This document shows, in pieces, positions 1 to 7,778 of a stretch of 64,000 bases of DNA. Location of the stretch: assembly GCF_003416765.1 (NCBI RefSeq), contig NZ_QSNG01000001.1, forward strand, positions 336,742 to 400,741, in the 5' to 3' direction. Position 1 is the stretch's first letter. Every line of letters begins with the position of its first letter. The notes beneath the pieces are model-generated. The model did not search any database, was not told the DNA's origin, and saw nothing but the letters and a program-made list of their open reading frames with translations. The DNA comes from Paratractidigestivibacter faecalis. Lineage in GTDB: Bacteria > Actinomycetota > Coriobacteriia > Coriobacteriales > Atopobiaceae. A program made the translations under genes and the position numbers.

Positions 1-1
1 G

Positions 2-823
2 CGCTCCGGCTGGAAGATCGTCGACCCACGCGAGAACGCCTCCCCCACGGAGGCCGCCGACGAGGCGCAGTCCTATGTGGATCAGGGGGTCGACCTCATC
101 ATCGCTGCCGGCACGCAGTTTCCCGACTCACTGAGGAAGGTCGTCGCCGACGCCGCAAAGAAGCGCCCGGAGGTGAAGTTCCTCTTCACTAACGTCTCCG
201 CGGACGACCTTGCGGGGTACGACTCCGTCGAGAACCTCGAGACGGTCCTTCCCGACAACGTGCAGCTCGGGCAGCTCGCGGGCGTCGTTGCGGGCCTCAT
301 GACGAGCACCAACAAGATCGGCTTCGTGGCAGGCATGGAGCTCTCCTCCTCCAAGGAGAAGTTCGACGCCTACCTTGCCGCCGCCAAGAAGGTCAACGCA
401 TCGGTCGAGGGCTTTGCGGACTACACCGCGGGCTACACCGAGGCCTCGCAGGGCCGCTCCGTTGCGGCGACGCTCATTGCCCGAGACGGCGTTGACGTCA
501 TCTGGGGCGATGCCTCTGCGGCCGAGAACGGCGTGCGCAGCGCTCTTGAGCAGGCTGGCGCGGACTCCCACTTCAACATCGCGCAGCCCGTGGACATCGC
601 CGGCTCCGGCCAGCCCACGGTCATTGCCTCCACGGTCGTGGACTGGATGATTGGCCAGGCCATGGACCGCATCGAGTCGGGGGAGTACGGCCGCGGCCAC
701 GTCACCGAGGCAAACCTCGACAACGGCGGCGTCTTTCTGGGCGAGCTCTCGATCAAGGTCCCCAATGACGTCAAGGAGAAGATCGAGGGCTACGTCTCCC
801 AGATCAGGGACGGCAAGTTCTAG
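2..823 (+). CDS. BMP-family (PnrA-like) substrate-binding lipoprotein, 5' truncated
   Basis: The reading frame is open from base 2, so the true start lies upstream of the window. From about residue 1 the visible part aligns with the middle and end of the next gene: both have SYVDQ-VDLIIAAG, AGVVAGLMT, DASA-NGVR-ALE-AGADSHFNIAQP and DNGGV-LG. It is therefore a paralogue of the BMP/PnrA family of ABC-transporter substrate-binding lipoproteins, whose known members bind purine nucleosides. The signal peptide and lipobox are outside the window. It ends KF without the roughly 15-residue C-terminal extension of its neighbour. The ligand is inferred only from family and from the purine genes downstream. 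Confidence 0.85.
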   Translation, partial: RSGWKIVDPRENASPTEAADEAQSYVDQGVDLIIAAGTQFPDSLRKVVADAAKKRPEVKFLFTNVSADDLAGYDSVENLETVLPDNVQLGQLAGVVAGLMTSTNKIGFVAGMELSSSKEKFDAYLAAAKKVNASVEGFADYTAGYTEASQGRSVAATLIARDGVDVIWGDASAAENGVRSALEQAGADSHFNIAQPVDIAGSGQPTVIASTVVDWMIGQAMDRIESGEYGRGHVTEANLDNGGVFLGELSIKVPNDVKEKIEGYVSQIRDGKF

Positions 824-953
824 CAGTTACGTACCGTTTGCTGCCGTTTGCCGAGTTCTTCTTGGCAAAGCAACAGTTGTTGGTAGAGTCAAACCCATTG
901 GTTCTAACAGGGACCGGTTTGCTATCTAAGGCATGACAAGAAGGGGAGAAACA

Positions 954-2060
954 ATGAGGGATTCCATGAACGTTACGAGGCGTGACGCCATCAAGCTCGG
1001 CGCCGGCACCATGGCCGCTGCCGCTGCCGTCTCGCTGGCCGCCTGCGGCGGTTCTTCTTCGTCCGACTCCAGCTCCAGCGCCTCCGGCAGCGAGGAGAAG
1101 TCCAGCTACAAGGTCGCCATCGTCATCTCCGGCCCCGCCCTCGACGGCGGCTGGGGCCAGGGCCACTACGAGTCCCTGAAGAAGGCCTGCGAGGGCCACT
1201 CCAAGTGGGAGATGCTTGAGCCCAAGGAGAACACCGCCGCCTCCGACGCCGCCACCGCCGCCCAGTCCTACGTCGACCAGGACGTCGACCTCATCATCGC
1301 TGCCGGCAACGAGTTTGCCTCCGACTGGGCCGAGGTTGTCACCGAGGCCGCCGAGAGCCACCCCGACGTGCACTTCCTCATGACCAACACCGACCCCAAG
1401 ACCGACCTCGCCGACTACGAGGACCTGTCTCACCTCGAGACCGTCCAGGTCAACCTCAAGCAGTCCGGCGCCCTCGCAGGTGTCGTCGCCGGCCTCATGA
1501 CCGCCAGCAACTGCATCGGCTTCGTTGGGGGCATGAGGATCCCGACGACCCTCACCAAGTACTCCGCCTACCTTGCCGCCGCCCAGAAGGTCAACCCGTC
1601 CGTCAAGGGCGTCTACAACTTCGAGGCCGGCTTCACGGATGCCTCCGCGGGCGTCAAGCTAACCGAGTCATGGATTGGCACCGACAACGTCGACGTCATG
1701 TGGTGCGATGCCTCCGCCGTCGACGGCGGCGTGCGCCAGGCCCTCGAGAACGCCGGCGCCGACAGCCACTTCAACATCGCCCAGCCGATCGACTGCGTGG
1801 GCGCCGACCACCCCTGCGTGATCACCTCCACCGTCACCAACTGGATGATGGGCGAGGCCATGGACGCCATCGAGTCCGGCTCCTACGGCGATGGCAAGGT
1901 CATCGAGGCCAACATCGACAACGGCGGCGTCTATCTTGGCAAGTTCTCCGACAAGGTCCCGGCTGACGTCCAGTCCAAGGTCGAGGAGTACACCGAGCAG
2001 ATCAAGGCCGACACCTTCATCACCGACGACGAGGTGGCCGCCATCAAGAGCGGCCTGTAG
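954..2060 (+). CDS. BMP-family (PnrA-like) substrate-binding lipoprotein with Tat-type signal
   Basis: 368-residue extracytoplasmic binding protein of the BMP/PnrA family, a second copy of the gene just upstream. The start at 954 is preceded by AAGGGGAGAAACA. An in-frame ATG at 933 lacks such a site, and another at 966 is possible. The N-terminus carries a twin-arginine stretch (NVTRRDAIKLG) followed by an Ala-rich hydrophobic core and the lipobox LAAC, so it is probably Tat-exported and lipid-anchored. A Ser/Gly/Glu linker leads into the two-lobed binding domain. Known family members bind purine nucleosides for ABC uptake. No permease or ATPase partner is in the window, but one could lie upstream. 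Its place directly before a purine-degrading island fits purine salvage; the ligand is not proven. Confidence 0.88.
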   Translation: MRDSMNVTRRDAIKLGAGTMAAAAAVSLAACGGSSSSDSSSSASGSEEKSSYKVAIVISGPALDGGWGQGHYESLKKACEGHSKWEMLEPKENTAASDAATAAQSYVDQDVDLIIAAGNEFASDWAEVVTEAAESHPDVHFLMTNTDPKTDLADYEDLSHLETVQVNLKQSGALAGVVAGLMTASNCIGFVGGMRIPTTLTKYSAYLAAAQKVNPSVKGVYNFEAGFTDASAGVKLTESWIGTDNVDVMWCDASAVDGGVRQALENAGADSHFNIAQPIDCVGADHPCVITSTVTNWMMGEAMDAIESGSYGDGKVIEANIDNGGVYLGKFSDKVPADVQSKVEEYTEQIKADTFITDDEVAAIKSGL

Positions 2061-2104
2061 GACCGCCAGGCCCCCTCAAAGGCCCCATCCGCATCATCCC
2101 CAGA

Positions 2105-2137
2105 GGGCGTCCCGCGCATGCGGGGCGCCCTTTGTTT
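2105..2137 (+). terminator. Rho-independent terminator after the BMP gene
   Basis: GC-rich hairpin (GGGCGtCCCGC, loop GCAT, GCGGGGCGCCC) followed by TTTGTTT. It closes the BMP transcript about 45 bases after the stop codon. Confidence 0.75.
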
Positions 2138-2347
2138 ATAGGGGCCTCCGTGGGGCATAAGGGACGGCAAAGAGACGTGTAGCGTTGCATTTTAGATAGA
2201 ATAACGGCAGCTCAGAGGGTATAAGTTAAAGAATCTTGATGCATACATGGGCAAAATCAGTCCGCTCGCGGAATCCTGAGCGACATGAGTCACTTGCTAG
2301 ATAATAATTTATTGCCAAAGTGGTTCTGCTCTCCCTAAGGAGGGGGT

Positions 2348-4708
2348 ATGGAAAAGCTCAAGGAGGTCGGCCGTCCCATCAAGCGCGTGGACGCCGCCGA
2401 CAAGGTCACGGGCCGTGCCAAGTTCACGGACGACCTGTGCCCAAAGCCGTGCCTGGAGGCAAAGATTCTGCACTCCACCATCGGCAACGGACGCGTCGTC
2501 TCCATGGACACGAGCGAGGCACTCAAGGTGCCGGGCGTCGTGGCCGTCTTCACGTGCTTCGACGTGCCTGACATCGTCTACCCGGTGGGCGGCCACCCCT
2601 GGTACGCGGACCGCGACGCCTCGCACCGAGACATCGCCGACCGCAAGCTCCTGGACGACCGCGTGCGCATCTACGGCGACAACATCGGCGTCGTGGTGGC
2701 CGAGGACACCGTGGCATGCGACCGCGCCCTCAAGCTCATCAAGGTGGAGTACGAGGAGTGGCCCGTGGTCTACGACCCCAAGGAGTCCCTGGCCCTTGGT
2801 GCCGCAGAGGGCGGCGCGGAGCACCCCGTGCAGGACCGCAAGCCCGACAACCTGGTGGCCCACACCCTCGCGGTGACCTCCGACGACAAGCTGGCCGCCC
2901 TCGGCTACTCCTCCGTGGAGGACGCCATCAACGACCCGGCCTACCACCACGTGAGCCTCCACATGGAGAGCCGCGAGCAGTCCCAGGTGCACATCGAGAC
3001 CTGCACCTCCTACTGCTACATGGAGAACAACAAGATTGTGTGCGTCTCGTCCACGCAGATCCCGCACGTCGTGCGCCGCGTCATCGGCCAGGCGCTGGGC
3101 ATCCCCTGGGGAGACGTGCGCGTCATCAAGCCCTACATCGGCGGAGGCTTTGGCACCAAGCAAGACGTGCACTACGAGCCGCTCAACGCCTGGGTCTGCA
3201 AGATGGTGGGCGGCCGCTGCGTGCGCATGGAGATCAGCCGCGAGGAGCTGTTCTGGGACACCTCGGGACGCCAGCCCAAGAGCTTTGACGTCGAGGCCTC
3301 CTGGGACGATGACATGAACCTCCATGCCCGCAAGATCTGCGCGTACTCCAACACGGGCGGCTACGGCCACCACGGCCACGCCCTTGTCCTCAACTCCGTA
3401 AACTCCTTCCGCTGGCTCTACCACACCCAGGAGAAGGCCGTTCGCTGCGAGGCGTACACCGCCTACACCAACGGCCCGCACACCGGCGCCATGCGCGCCT
3501 ACGGCGTGCCCGAGGGCAACTGGGCGGCCGAGTGCCTCATGGGCGACATCGCCTACGACATGGGCTGGGACGGCGTGGAGTTCCGCCTCAAGAACGTCTA
3601 CACCGACCAGTTCGTCGACGAGTTCACGCCGGGCGGCGTCATCGCGGCCCACACGTGCGCCATCCCGGAGTGCGTGGAGAAGGGCAAGGCCTACATCGAG
3701 TGGGACAAGAAGAAGCGCGAGTACGCCAACGAGACCGGCCCCATCCGCCATGGCGTGGGCGTCTCCTTCTTCGTGTACAAGACGGCCGTCGCGCCGTTTG
3801 CGCTGGAGACCGCCACGGCCGCGGTGACGCTCAACCAGGACGGCACCATCCAGCTGCAGATGGGTGCCACCGAGATCGGCCAGGGCGCCGACACGGTCTT
3901 CTCGCAGATGGCTGCCGAGGCCATCGGCGTGCGCACCGAGGACGTCCACATCGTGAGCTTCCAGGACACCGACGTCACGCCCTACGACACGGGCGCCTAC
4001 GCCTCCCGCCAGACCTACGTCAGCGGCACGGCCGTCAAGAAGGCCGGAGAGACGCTGCGCAAGAAGATCCTGGACTACGCGCGCTTTGTGTACCCCAACG
4101 CGCAGGGTGAGCTCACGCTGGAGGACGGCGTGGTGCTGGACGCCCTGGGCCACAAGGTGGTTGACCTGGCAACGCTGGGTCTGGACTCCTACTACAACAT
4201 GGACCACGCCTGCCAGCTCCACGCGCGCGAGACCATCAACGTTCACACCAACGCCATCGCCGGCGGCTGCACCTTCGCCGACGTCACGGTCGACATGCCC
4301 CTGGGCAAGGTGACGGTCAACAAGATCATCAACGTCCAGGACTCCGGCCGCCTCATCAACCCCAAGCTGGTGGAGCAGCAGATTCACGGCGGCATGGCCC
4401 AGGGCATTGGCTACGGCCTCTTCGAGGAGCTGCAGGTTGACCCCAAGACCGGCCGCGTGCTCAACCCCACGCTGCTTGACTACAAGATCCCGACCATGAT
4501 GGACCTGCCTGACCTGGCCGCGGACTTCGTCGAGAAGCCTGACCCCACGGGCCCCTACGGCAACAAGGCGGTGGGTGAGACGCCGGCCATCAGCCCGGCG
4601 GCCGCCATCCGCGACGCCATCCTGGATGCGACTGGCTGCAAGTTCTACGTCGAGCCCATGACGCCCCAGCGTCTCTTCGAGGGCTTCAAGGAAGCGGGGC
4701 TGATCTAG
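2348..4708 (+). CDS. xdhA: Molybdenum hydroxylase large subunit (xanthine dehydrogenase family, XdhA-like)
   Basis: 786-residue molybdopterin-binding subunit of the xanthine dehydrogenase/aldehyde oxidase family, expected to hydroxylate purines such as hypoxanthine or xanthine. Visible family motifs are GGGFGTKQD (Mo-cofactor contact), GAMRAYGVPEG, the Q-loop GATEIGQGADT and KAVGETPAISPAAA, where Glu744 matches the catalytic glutamate. The start is preceded by AAGGAGGGGG. FAD and 2Fe-2S subunit genes follow without a gap in E. coli xdhABC order. The 210 bases upstream are AT-rich for this genome and must hold the promoter, but I could not fix it. No in-frame UGA is present, so any selenium would be a labile ligand rather than selenocysteine. 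The exact substrate is inferred from context. Confidence 0.9.
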   Translation: MEKLKEVGRPIKRVDAADKVTGRAKFTDDLCPKPCLEAKILHSTIGNGRVVSMDTSEALKVPGVVAVFTCFDVPDIVYPVGGHPWYADRDASHRDIADRKLLDDRVRIYGDNIGVVVAEDTVACDRALKLIKVEYEEWPVVYDPKESLALGAAEGGAEHPVQDRKPDNLVAHTLAVTSDDKLAALGYSSVEDAINDPAYHHVSLHMESREQSQVHIETCTSYCYMENNKIVCVSSTQIPHVVRRVIGQALGIPWGDVRVIKPYIGGGFGTKQDVHYEPLNAWVCKMVGGRCVRMEISREELFWDTSGRQPKSFDVEASWDDDMNLHARKICAYSNTGGYGHHGHALVLNSVNSFRWLYHTQEKAVRCEAYTAYTNGPHTGAMRAYGVPEGNWAAECLMGDIAYDMGWDGVEFRLKNVYTDQFVDEFTPGGVIAAHTCAIPECVEKGKAYIEWDKKKREYANETGPIRHGVGVSFFVYKTAVAPFALETATAAVTLNQDGTIQLQMGATEIGQGADTVFSQMAAEAIGVRTEDVHIVSFQDTDVTPYDTGAYASRQTYVSGTAVKKAGETLRKKILDYARFVYPNAQGELTLEDGVVLDALGHKVVDLATLGLDSYYNMDHACQLHARETINVHTNAIAGGCTFADVTVDMPLGKVTVNKIINVQDSGRLINPKLVEQQIHGGMAQGIGYGLFEELQVDPKTGRVLNPTLLDYKIPTMMDLPDLAADFVEKPDPTGPYGNKAVGETPAISPAAAIRDAILDATGCKFYVEPMTPQRLFEGFKEAGLI

Positions 4709-5590
4709 ATGTACGACATCGAGTCTCTGTACGAGGCCACGAGCGTGGCCGACGCCTGCCGCGCCCTGGCCGCCGACCCCACGGCCGAGGTCATCGCCGG
4801 CGGCACCGACGTGCTGGTGAAGCTGCGCGAGGGCAAGGGTGCCCCCGCCCACCTGGTCTCCATCCACGAACTGCACGACGAGCTCGACGGCGTCACGCTC
4901 GCCGAAGACGGCACGGTGGAGATCGGCCCCATCACGTGGTTCCACCACGTGACCACGAGTCCCGTGATCCAGGCCACCGTCCCCACGCTGGGCGACGCCT
5001 GCGACACGCCCGGCGGCCCGCAGCTGCGCGTCTCGGGCACCATCGGCGGCAACGTCTGCACGGCGGCCACCTCGGGCGACTCCGCCTCCACGCTCTTTGC
5101 CTACGGCGCCCTCCTGGACGTGGCGAGCGTCCGCGGCACCCGCACCATCCCCATCGAGGAGTGGTACGCGGGCCCCGGCCGCTCCCACAAGGAGCGCGAC
5201 GAGCTTCTCGTCAAGATCCGCATCCCACGCAGCCACTACGAGGGCTTCACGGGTCACTACTTCAAGTACGGCAAGCGCAACGCCCTCGAGATCACCACCA
5301 TGGGCTGCTGCTGCCTGGTCAAGCTGGCGGCCGACAAGAGCATCATCGAGGACATCCGCCTGGCCTTTGGCGTGGCTGGCCCCACGCCCATGCGCGCGCT
5401 TGCCGCCGAGGACGCCGTGCGCGGCCTGCCCGTGGCCGAGGCCGCCGAGAAGGTCGGCGAGCTCGCGGCCGGCTGCACCAACCCGCGCGACTCCTGGCGT
5501 GCGTCCAAGGAGTTCCGCCTGCAGCTCATCAAGGAAATGTCGAAGCGCTCCCTCATCTATGCGGCGCGCAGGGGAGGGGCTGATATCTAA
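4709..5590 (+). CDS. xdhB: Molybdenum hydroxylase FAD-binding subunit (XdhB-like)
   Basis: 293-residue FAD subunit that passes electrons from the 2Fe-2S clusters to the acceptor. The FAD-binding stretches AGGTDVLVKLREG (residues about 30-43) and TIGGNVCTAATSGDSAS (about 112-128) are clear. The C-terminal part matches the CO-dehydrogenase flavoprotein C-terminal domain. The ATG starts on the base after the TAG of the large subunit gene, so the two are translationally coupled. Length and order match XdhB. This separate FAD subunit is typical of three-component bacterial enzymes. Confidence 0.9.
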   Translation: MYDIESLYEATSVADACRALAADPTAEVIAGGTDVLVKLREGKGAPAHLVSIHELHDELDGVTLAEDGTVEIGPITWFHHVTTSPVIQATVPTLGDACDTPGGPQLRVSGTIGGNVCTAATSGDSASTLFAYGALLDVASVRGTRTIPIEEWYAGPGRSHKERDELLVKIRIPRSHYEGFTGHYFKYGKRNALEITTMGCCCLVKLAADKSIIEDIRLAFGVAGPTPMRALAAEDAVRGLPVAEAAEKVGELAAGCTNPRDSWRASKEFRLQLIKEMSKRSLIYAARRGGADI

Positions 5591-6078
5591 TGGACATGAA
5601 GGTCCTCAAGTGCACCGTCAACGGCAAGCCCGTGCAGGTGGGCTATGACCCGCGCGAGTCGCTGCTGGACACGCTGCGCAACCGCCTCGGCCTCACGAGC
5701 GTCAAGCGCGGCTGCGAGGTTGGCGAGTGCGGCGCCTGCACCGTGCTCATCGACGGCGTGGCCACTGACACCTGCCTGTACCTCACCGACTGGGCCCAGG
5801 GCAAGGAGATCCTGACCGTCGAGGGCCTACAGGCCCCAGACGGCACGCTCAACCCCGTCCAGCAGGCGTTTGTCGACGAGTTTGCCGTCCAGTGCGGCTT
5901 CTGCATCCCGGGCATCATCATGAGCGCCATGGAGATGGTCGACTCGGGCAAGACGTTCACGAGGGACGAGATCCGCAAGAACCTCTCTGGCCACCTGTGC
6001 CGCTGCACCGGCTACCAGAACGTGATCAACGGCGTCGAGAAGGCCATCGAGATAGTCCACGAGAAGGTCGGCGAGTAG
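5590..6078 (+). CDS. xdhC: Molybdenum hydroxylase 2Fe-2S subunit (XdhC-like)
   Basis: 162-residue iron-sulfur subunit carrying both 2Fe-2S domains of the family. The plant-ferredoxin-type cluster is CEVGECGACTV plus a cysteine at TDTC. The second four-Cys cluster is CGFC and CRC in the helical domain (QCGFCIPG, HLCRCTGYQN). The start overlaps the previous stop by one base (TAATG); an ATG two codons later is an alternative. It completes a three-gene operon that ends before the large palindrome at 6095. XdhC is used here in the E. coli sense of the Fe-S subunit, not the MoCo-insertion XdhC chaperone. Confidence 0.92.
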   Translation: MDMKVLKCTVNGKPVQVGYDPRESLLDTLRNRLGLTSVKRGCEVGECGACTVLIDGVATDTCLYLTDWAQGKEILTVEGLQAPDGTLNPVQQAFVDEFAVQCGFCIPGIIMSAMEMVDSGKTFTRDEIRKNLSGHLCRCTGYQNVINGVEKAIEIVHEKVGE

Positions 6079-6094
6079 GGCATTCCCGGCCACC

Positions 6095-6170
6095 GCGAGA
6101 AGGGCCCCTCCTTCCATGCAAAGCTACGCTTCGCAAAGAGCTTTGCCATGGAAGGAGGGGCCCTTCTCGC
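6095..6170. terminator. Long perfect inverted repeat between convergent genes
   Basis: 24-bp perfect arms (6095-6118 and 6147-6170) beginning GCGAGAAGGGCCCC, continued by CAAAGCT/AGCTTTG with one bulged base, giving a stem of about 31 bp. It lies between xdhC (plus) and the 6195 gene (minus), 16 bases after the xdhC stop. It probably terminates both transcripts, although there is no long T-run on either side. The tips belong to the GCGAGAAG motif family seen elsewhere in the window. Confidence 0.7.
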
Positions 6171-6194
6171 TGCGTTGGCGCTGGTGCCCTCCGG

Positions 6195-6677
6195 CTATGC
6201 CCAGCTCACGATGATTGTTGAGTCGTCGAGGGCGGCGCCCTGGCGGCTGGCGGCCTCGTCGCCCACGGTGACGTCGTAGCCCATGCGCGTGAGGTCGTTC
6301 ACGAACTTTGCGGCCTTGGCGCTGAAGGTGTTGAGCAGGCGCGCCGTCTCGTAGTCGGAGATCACGCTCTGCTCGCGGTTGTAGATGATGGCGCAGATGG
6401 CGTCTGCCACCTGCGTGTTGCTGTTTGCCAGCAGATCGTTGTAGAAGGAGTTGCCCGTGCCCTTGCCGTCCAGCTCGCCGGGGGCAAACTTCACCGCCAG
6501 CGAGGTGCGGCCGTACTTGGCGTACATGCGCACGCGCGTGTTGGTACGAGCCATCGCGTTGCGCGTGGCCCAGCCCATCGCGTTCTCGGCCAGGGTGTCG
6601 GCCTCGGCGTGCTCCTCCTCGGGGTTTGCGCTCGCGGCGATCTGCCTTGCCTCTTCGGCGCGAATCATGTCAAGCAT
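6195..6677 (-). CDS. Hypothetical protein, unrecognised
   Basis: 160 residues from an ATG with AAGGGAGAATAGC in front. I do not recognise the family. The N-terminal third is rich in Ala/Glu and looks helical (RAEEARQIAAS, EEEHAEADTLAENA). The middle contains RVRMYAKYGRTSLAVKF and the C-terminus ends in a short hydrophobic strand (STIIVSWA). There is no signal peptide, membrane segment or cysteine cluster, so it is probably cytoplasmic. It is transcribed towards xdhC and divergently from the YheO-type regulator, with 143 bases between the two starts, which could place it under that regulator. Codon use matches its neighbours. Confidence 0.7.
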   Translation of the reverse strand: MLDMIRAEEARQIAASANPEEEHAEADTLAENAMGWATRNAMARTNTRVRMYAKYGRTSLAVKFAPGELDGKGTGNSFYNDLLANSNTQVADAICAIIYNREQSVISDYETARLLNTFSAKAAKFVNDLTRMGYDVTVGDEAASRQGAALDDSTIIVSWA

Positions 6678-6820
6678 GCTATTCTCCCTTGCTTGTTGGC
6701 GCGTTGTCGCGCGTGGTGGCTTTCCCGGCCGCCGATTCCATCGGTTGGGCCTGCGCGCCCGCGCCGTCCTCCTGCCCATATAATAGGGGAGAACAACGTC
6801 AAGCACCCAAGGGGTTGAGC

Positions 6821-7513
6821 ATGAATAGCAAGATCGCGGCGCTCATGCCGTTCGTGGACTTTCTCGGCGCGGCGCTGGGGTCGGCTACCGAGGTCGTCCT
6901 GCACGACCTCACCGAGCCCGAGAACTCTGTGGTCAAGATCGTGAACGGCCACGTCTCCGGCAGAAACGTCGGGGCGCCCGCAACGGACTTCGCCCGCGCC
7001 ATCGTGCGCGAGTACGGCGACTCAAACATCAACTTTGTGACCGACTACGTCTGCAAGACCGTTGACGGCCGCCCGCTCCAGGGCTCCTCGTACTTCATCC
7101 GCGACGAGGGCGAGGTCGTGGGCATGATCTGCGTGAACATTGACCCGCAGCCCTTCCGCTCCCTGGAGGACGCGCTCAACGTCTTTATGGAGGCCTACCG
7201 CCATGGCGGCTCCGAGGAGTACCGCGACGCCAACCTGGACGCCGTCCGCGCCGCGTACAGCTCCTCCAGCGTGGAGACGCTGTCCCTGGGCGGCAACGAC
7301 GCCGGCGTGGTCGAGCAGGTTCGCGCCCTCATGGCCTCCATGGGCAAGACGCCCTCGGAGCTTGACCAGGCCGGCCGCATGGAGGTCGTCCGCAAGCTCG
7401 AGGAGACGGGTGCTTTCCTCATCAAGGGCGCGGCGGCAGACGTGGCCTGCGAGCTGCACGTCTCGGTGCCCAGCATCTACCGCTACCTCCAGAAGGTCCG
7501 CCGGGAGGGCTAG
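6821..7513 (+). CDS. YheO/DauR-type transcriptional regulator (PAS-like domain plus HTH)
   Basis: 230-residue regulator of the YheO/DauR type. Residues about 5-115 form the PAS-like sensor (LMPFVDFLGAALGSATEVVLHD, then GRPLQGSSYFIRDEGEVVGMICVN). Residues about 175-228 form a C-terminal helix-turn-helix (GAAADVACELHVSVPSIYRYLQKVR). Known relatives include DauR, which responds to amino-acid-derived ligands. The ATG at 6821 follows CAAGGGGTTGAGC; longer in-frame starts run into the divergent gene. It sits between the molybdenum hydroxylase and guanine deaminase genes and is the only complete transcription factor within the island, so it is the likely switch for purine catabolism. Its ligand is unknown. 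Confidence 0.85.
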   Translation: MNSKIAALMPFVDFLGAALGSATEVVLHDLTEPENSVVKIVNGHVSGRNVGAPATDFARAIVREYGDSNINFVTDYVCKTVDGRPLQGSSYFIRDEGEVVGMICVNIDPQPFRSLEDALNVFMEAYRHGGSEEYRDANLDAVRAAYSSSSVETLSLGGNDAGVVEQVRALMASMGKTPSELDQAGRMEVVRKLEETGAFLIKGAAADVACELHVSVPSIYRYLQKVRREG

Positions 7514-7548
7514 GCCGTTGGCGTCACGGCGATAATTTCTTCTCGCCA

Positions 7549-7584
7549 AGTTGCCCCGGGCGCCGCGGCGCGTCTGGGGCAACT
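7549..7584 (+). terminator. Terminator-like hairpin after the YheO-type regulator
   Basis: AGTTGCCCC (7549-7557) pairs with GGGGCAACT (7576-7584) around a GC-rich loop. There is no clear T-tract, so it may be an attenuator or a weak terminator. The rest of the gap to 7778 shows no gene. Confidence 0.4.
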
Positions 7585-7778
7585 GGTCTGCACAGCGTTG
7601 TATTTACCCAGCTATATCGTCTAAAACGACAGCTCGCGACAAACGCCCGCCGCTTGCGCCACCGTTCCTACCGCTGGCGAGACTGGGCATCGTCTGCGAG
7701 CTCTGCGGCATCTACGTGCCCGACGCGGCCGCGCCAAGCCTCGTCACAGTTCCCGGCATAGGGAGAAGTGATTCCAAG

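Noticed and set aside
2348-4708. Selenocysteine in the molybdenum hydroxylase
   Set aside because: The frame has no internal UGA and no SECIS-like hairpin was evident, so any selenium would be a bound ligand.
2309-5257. 982-codon open frame on the minus strand across the hydroxylase genes
   Set aside because: It mirrors the third-position GC bias of xdhA and xdhB, has no family motifs and is Gly/Val/His-rich in the way of antisense shadows.
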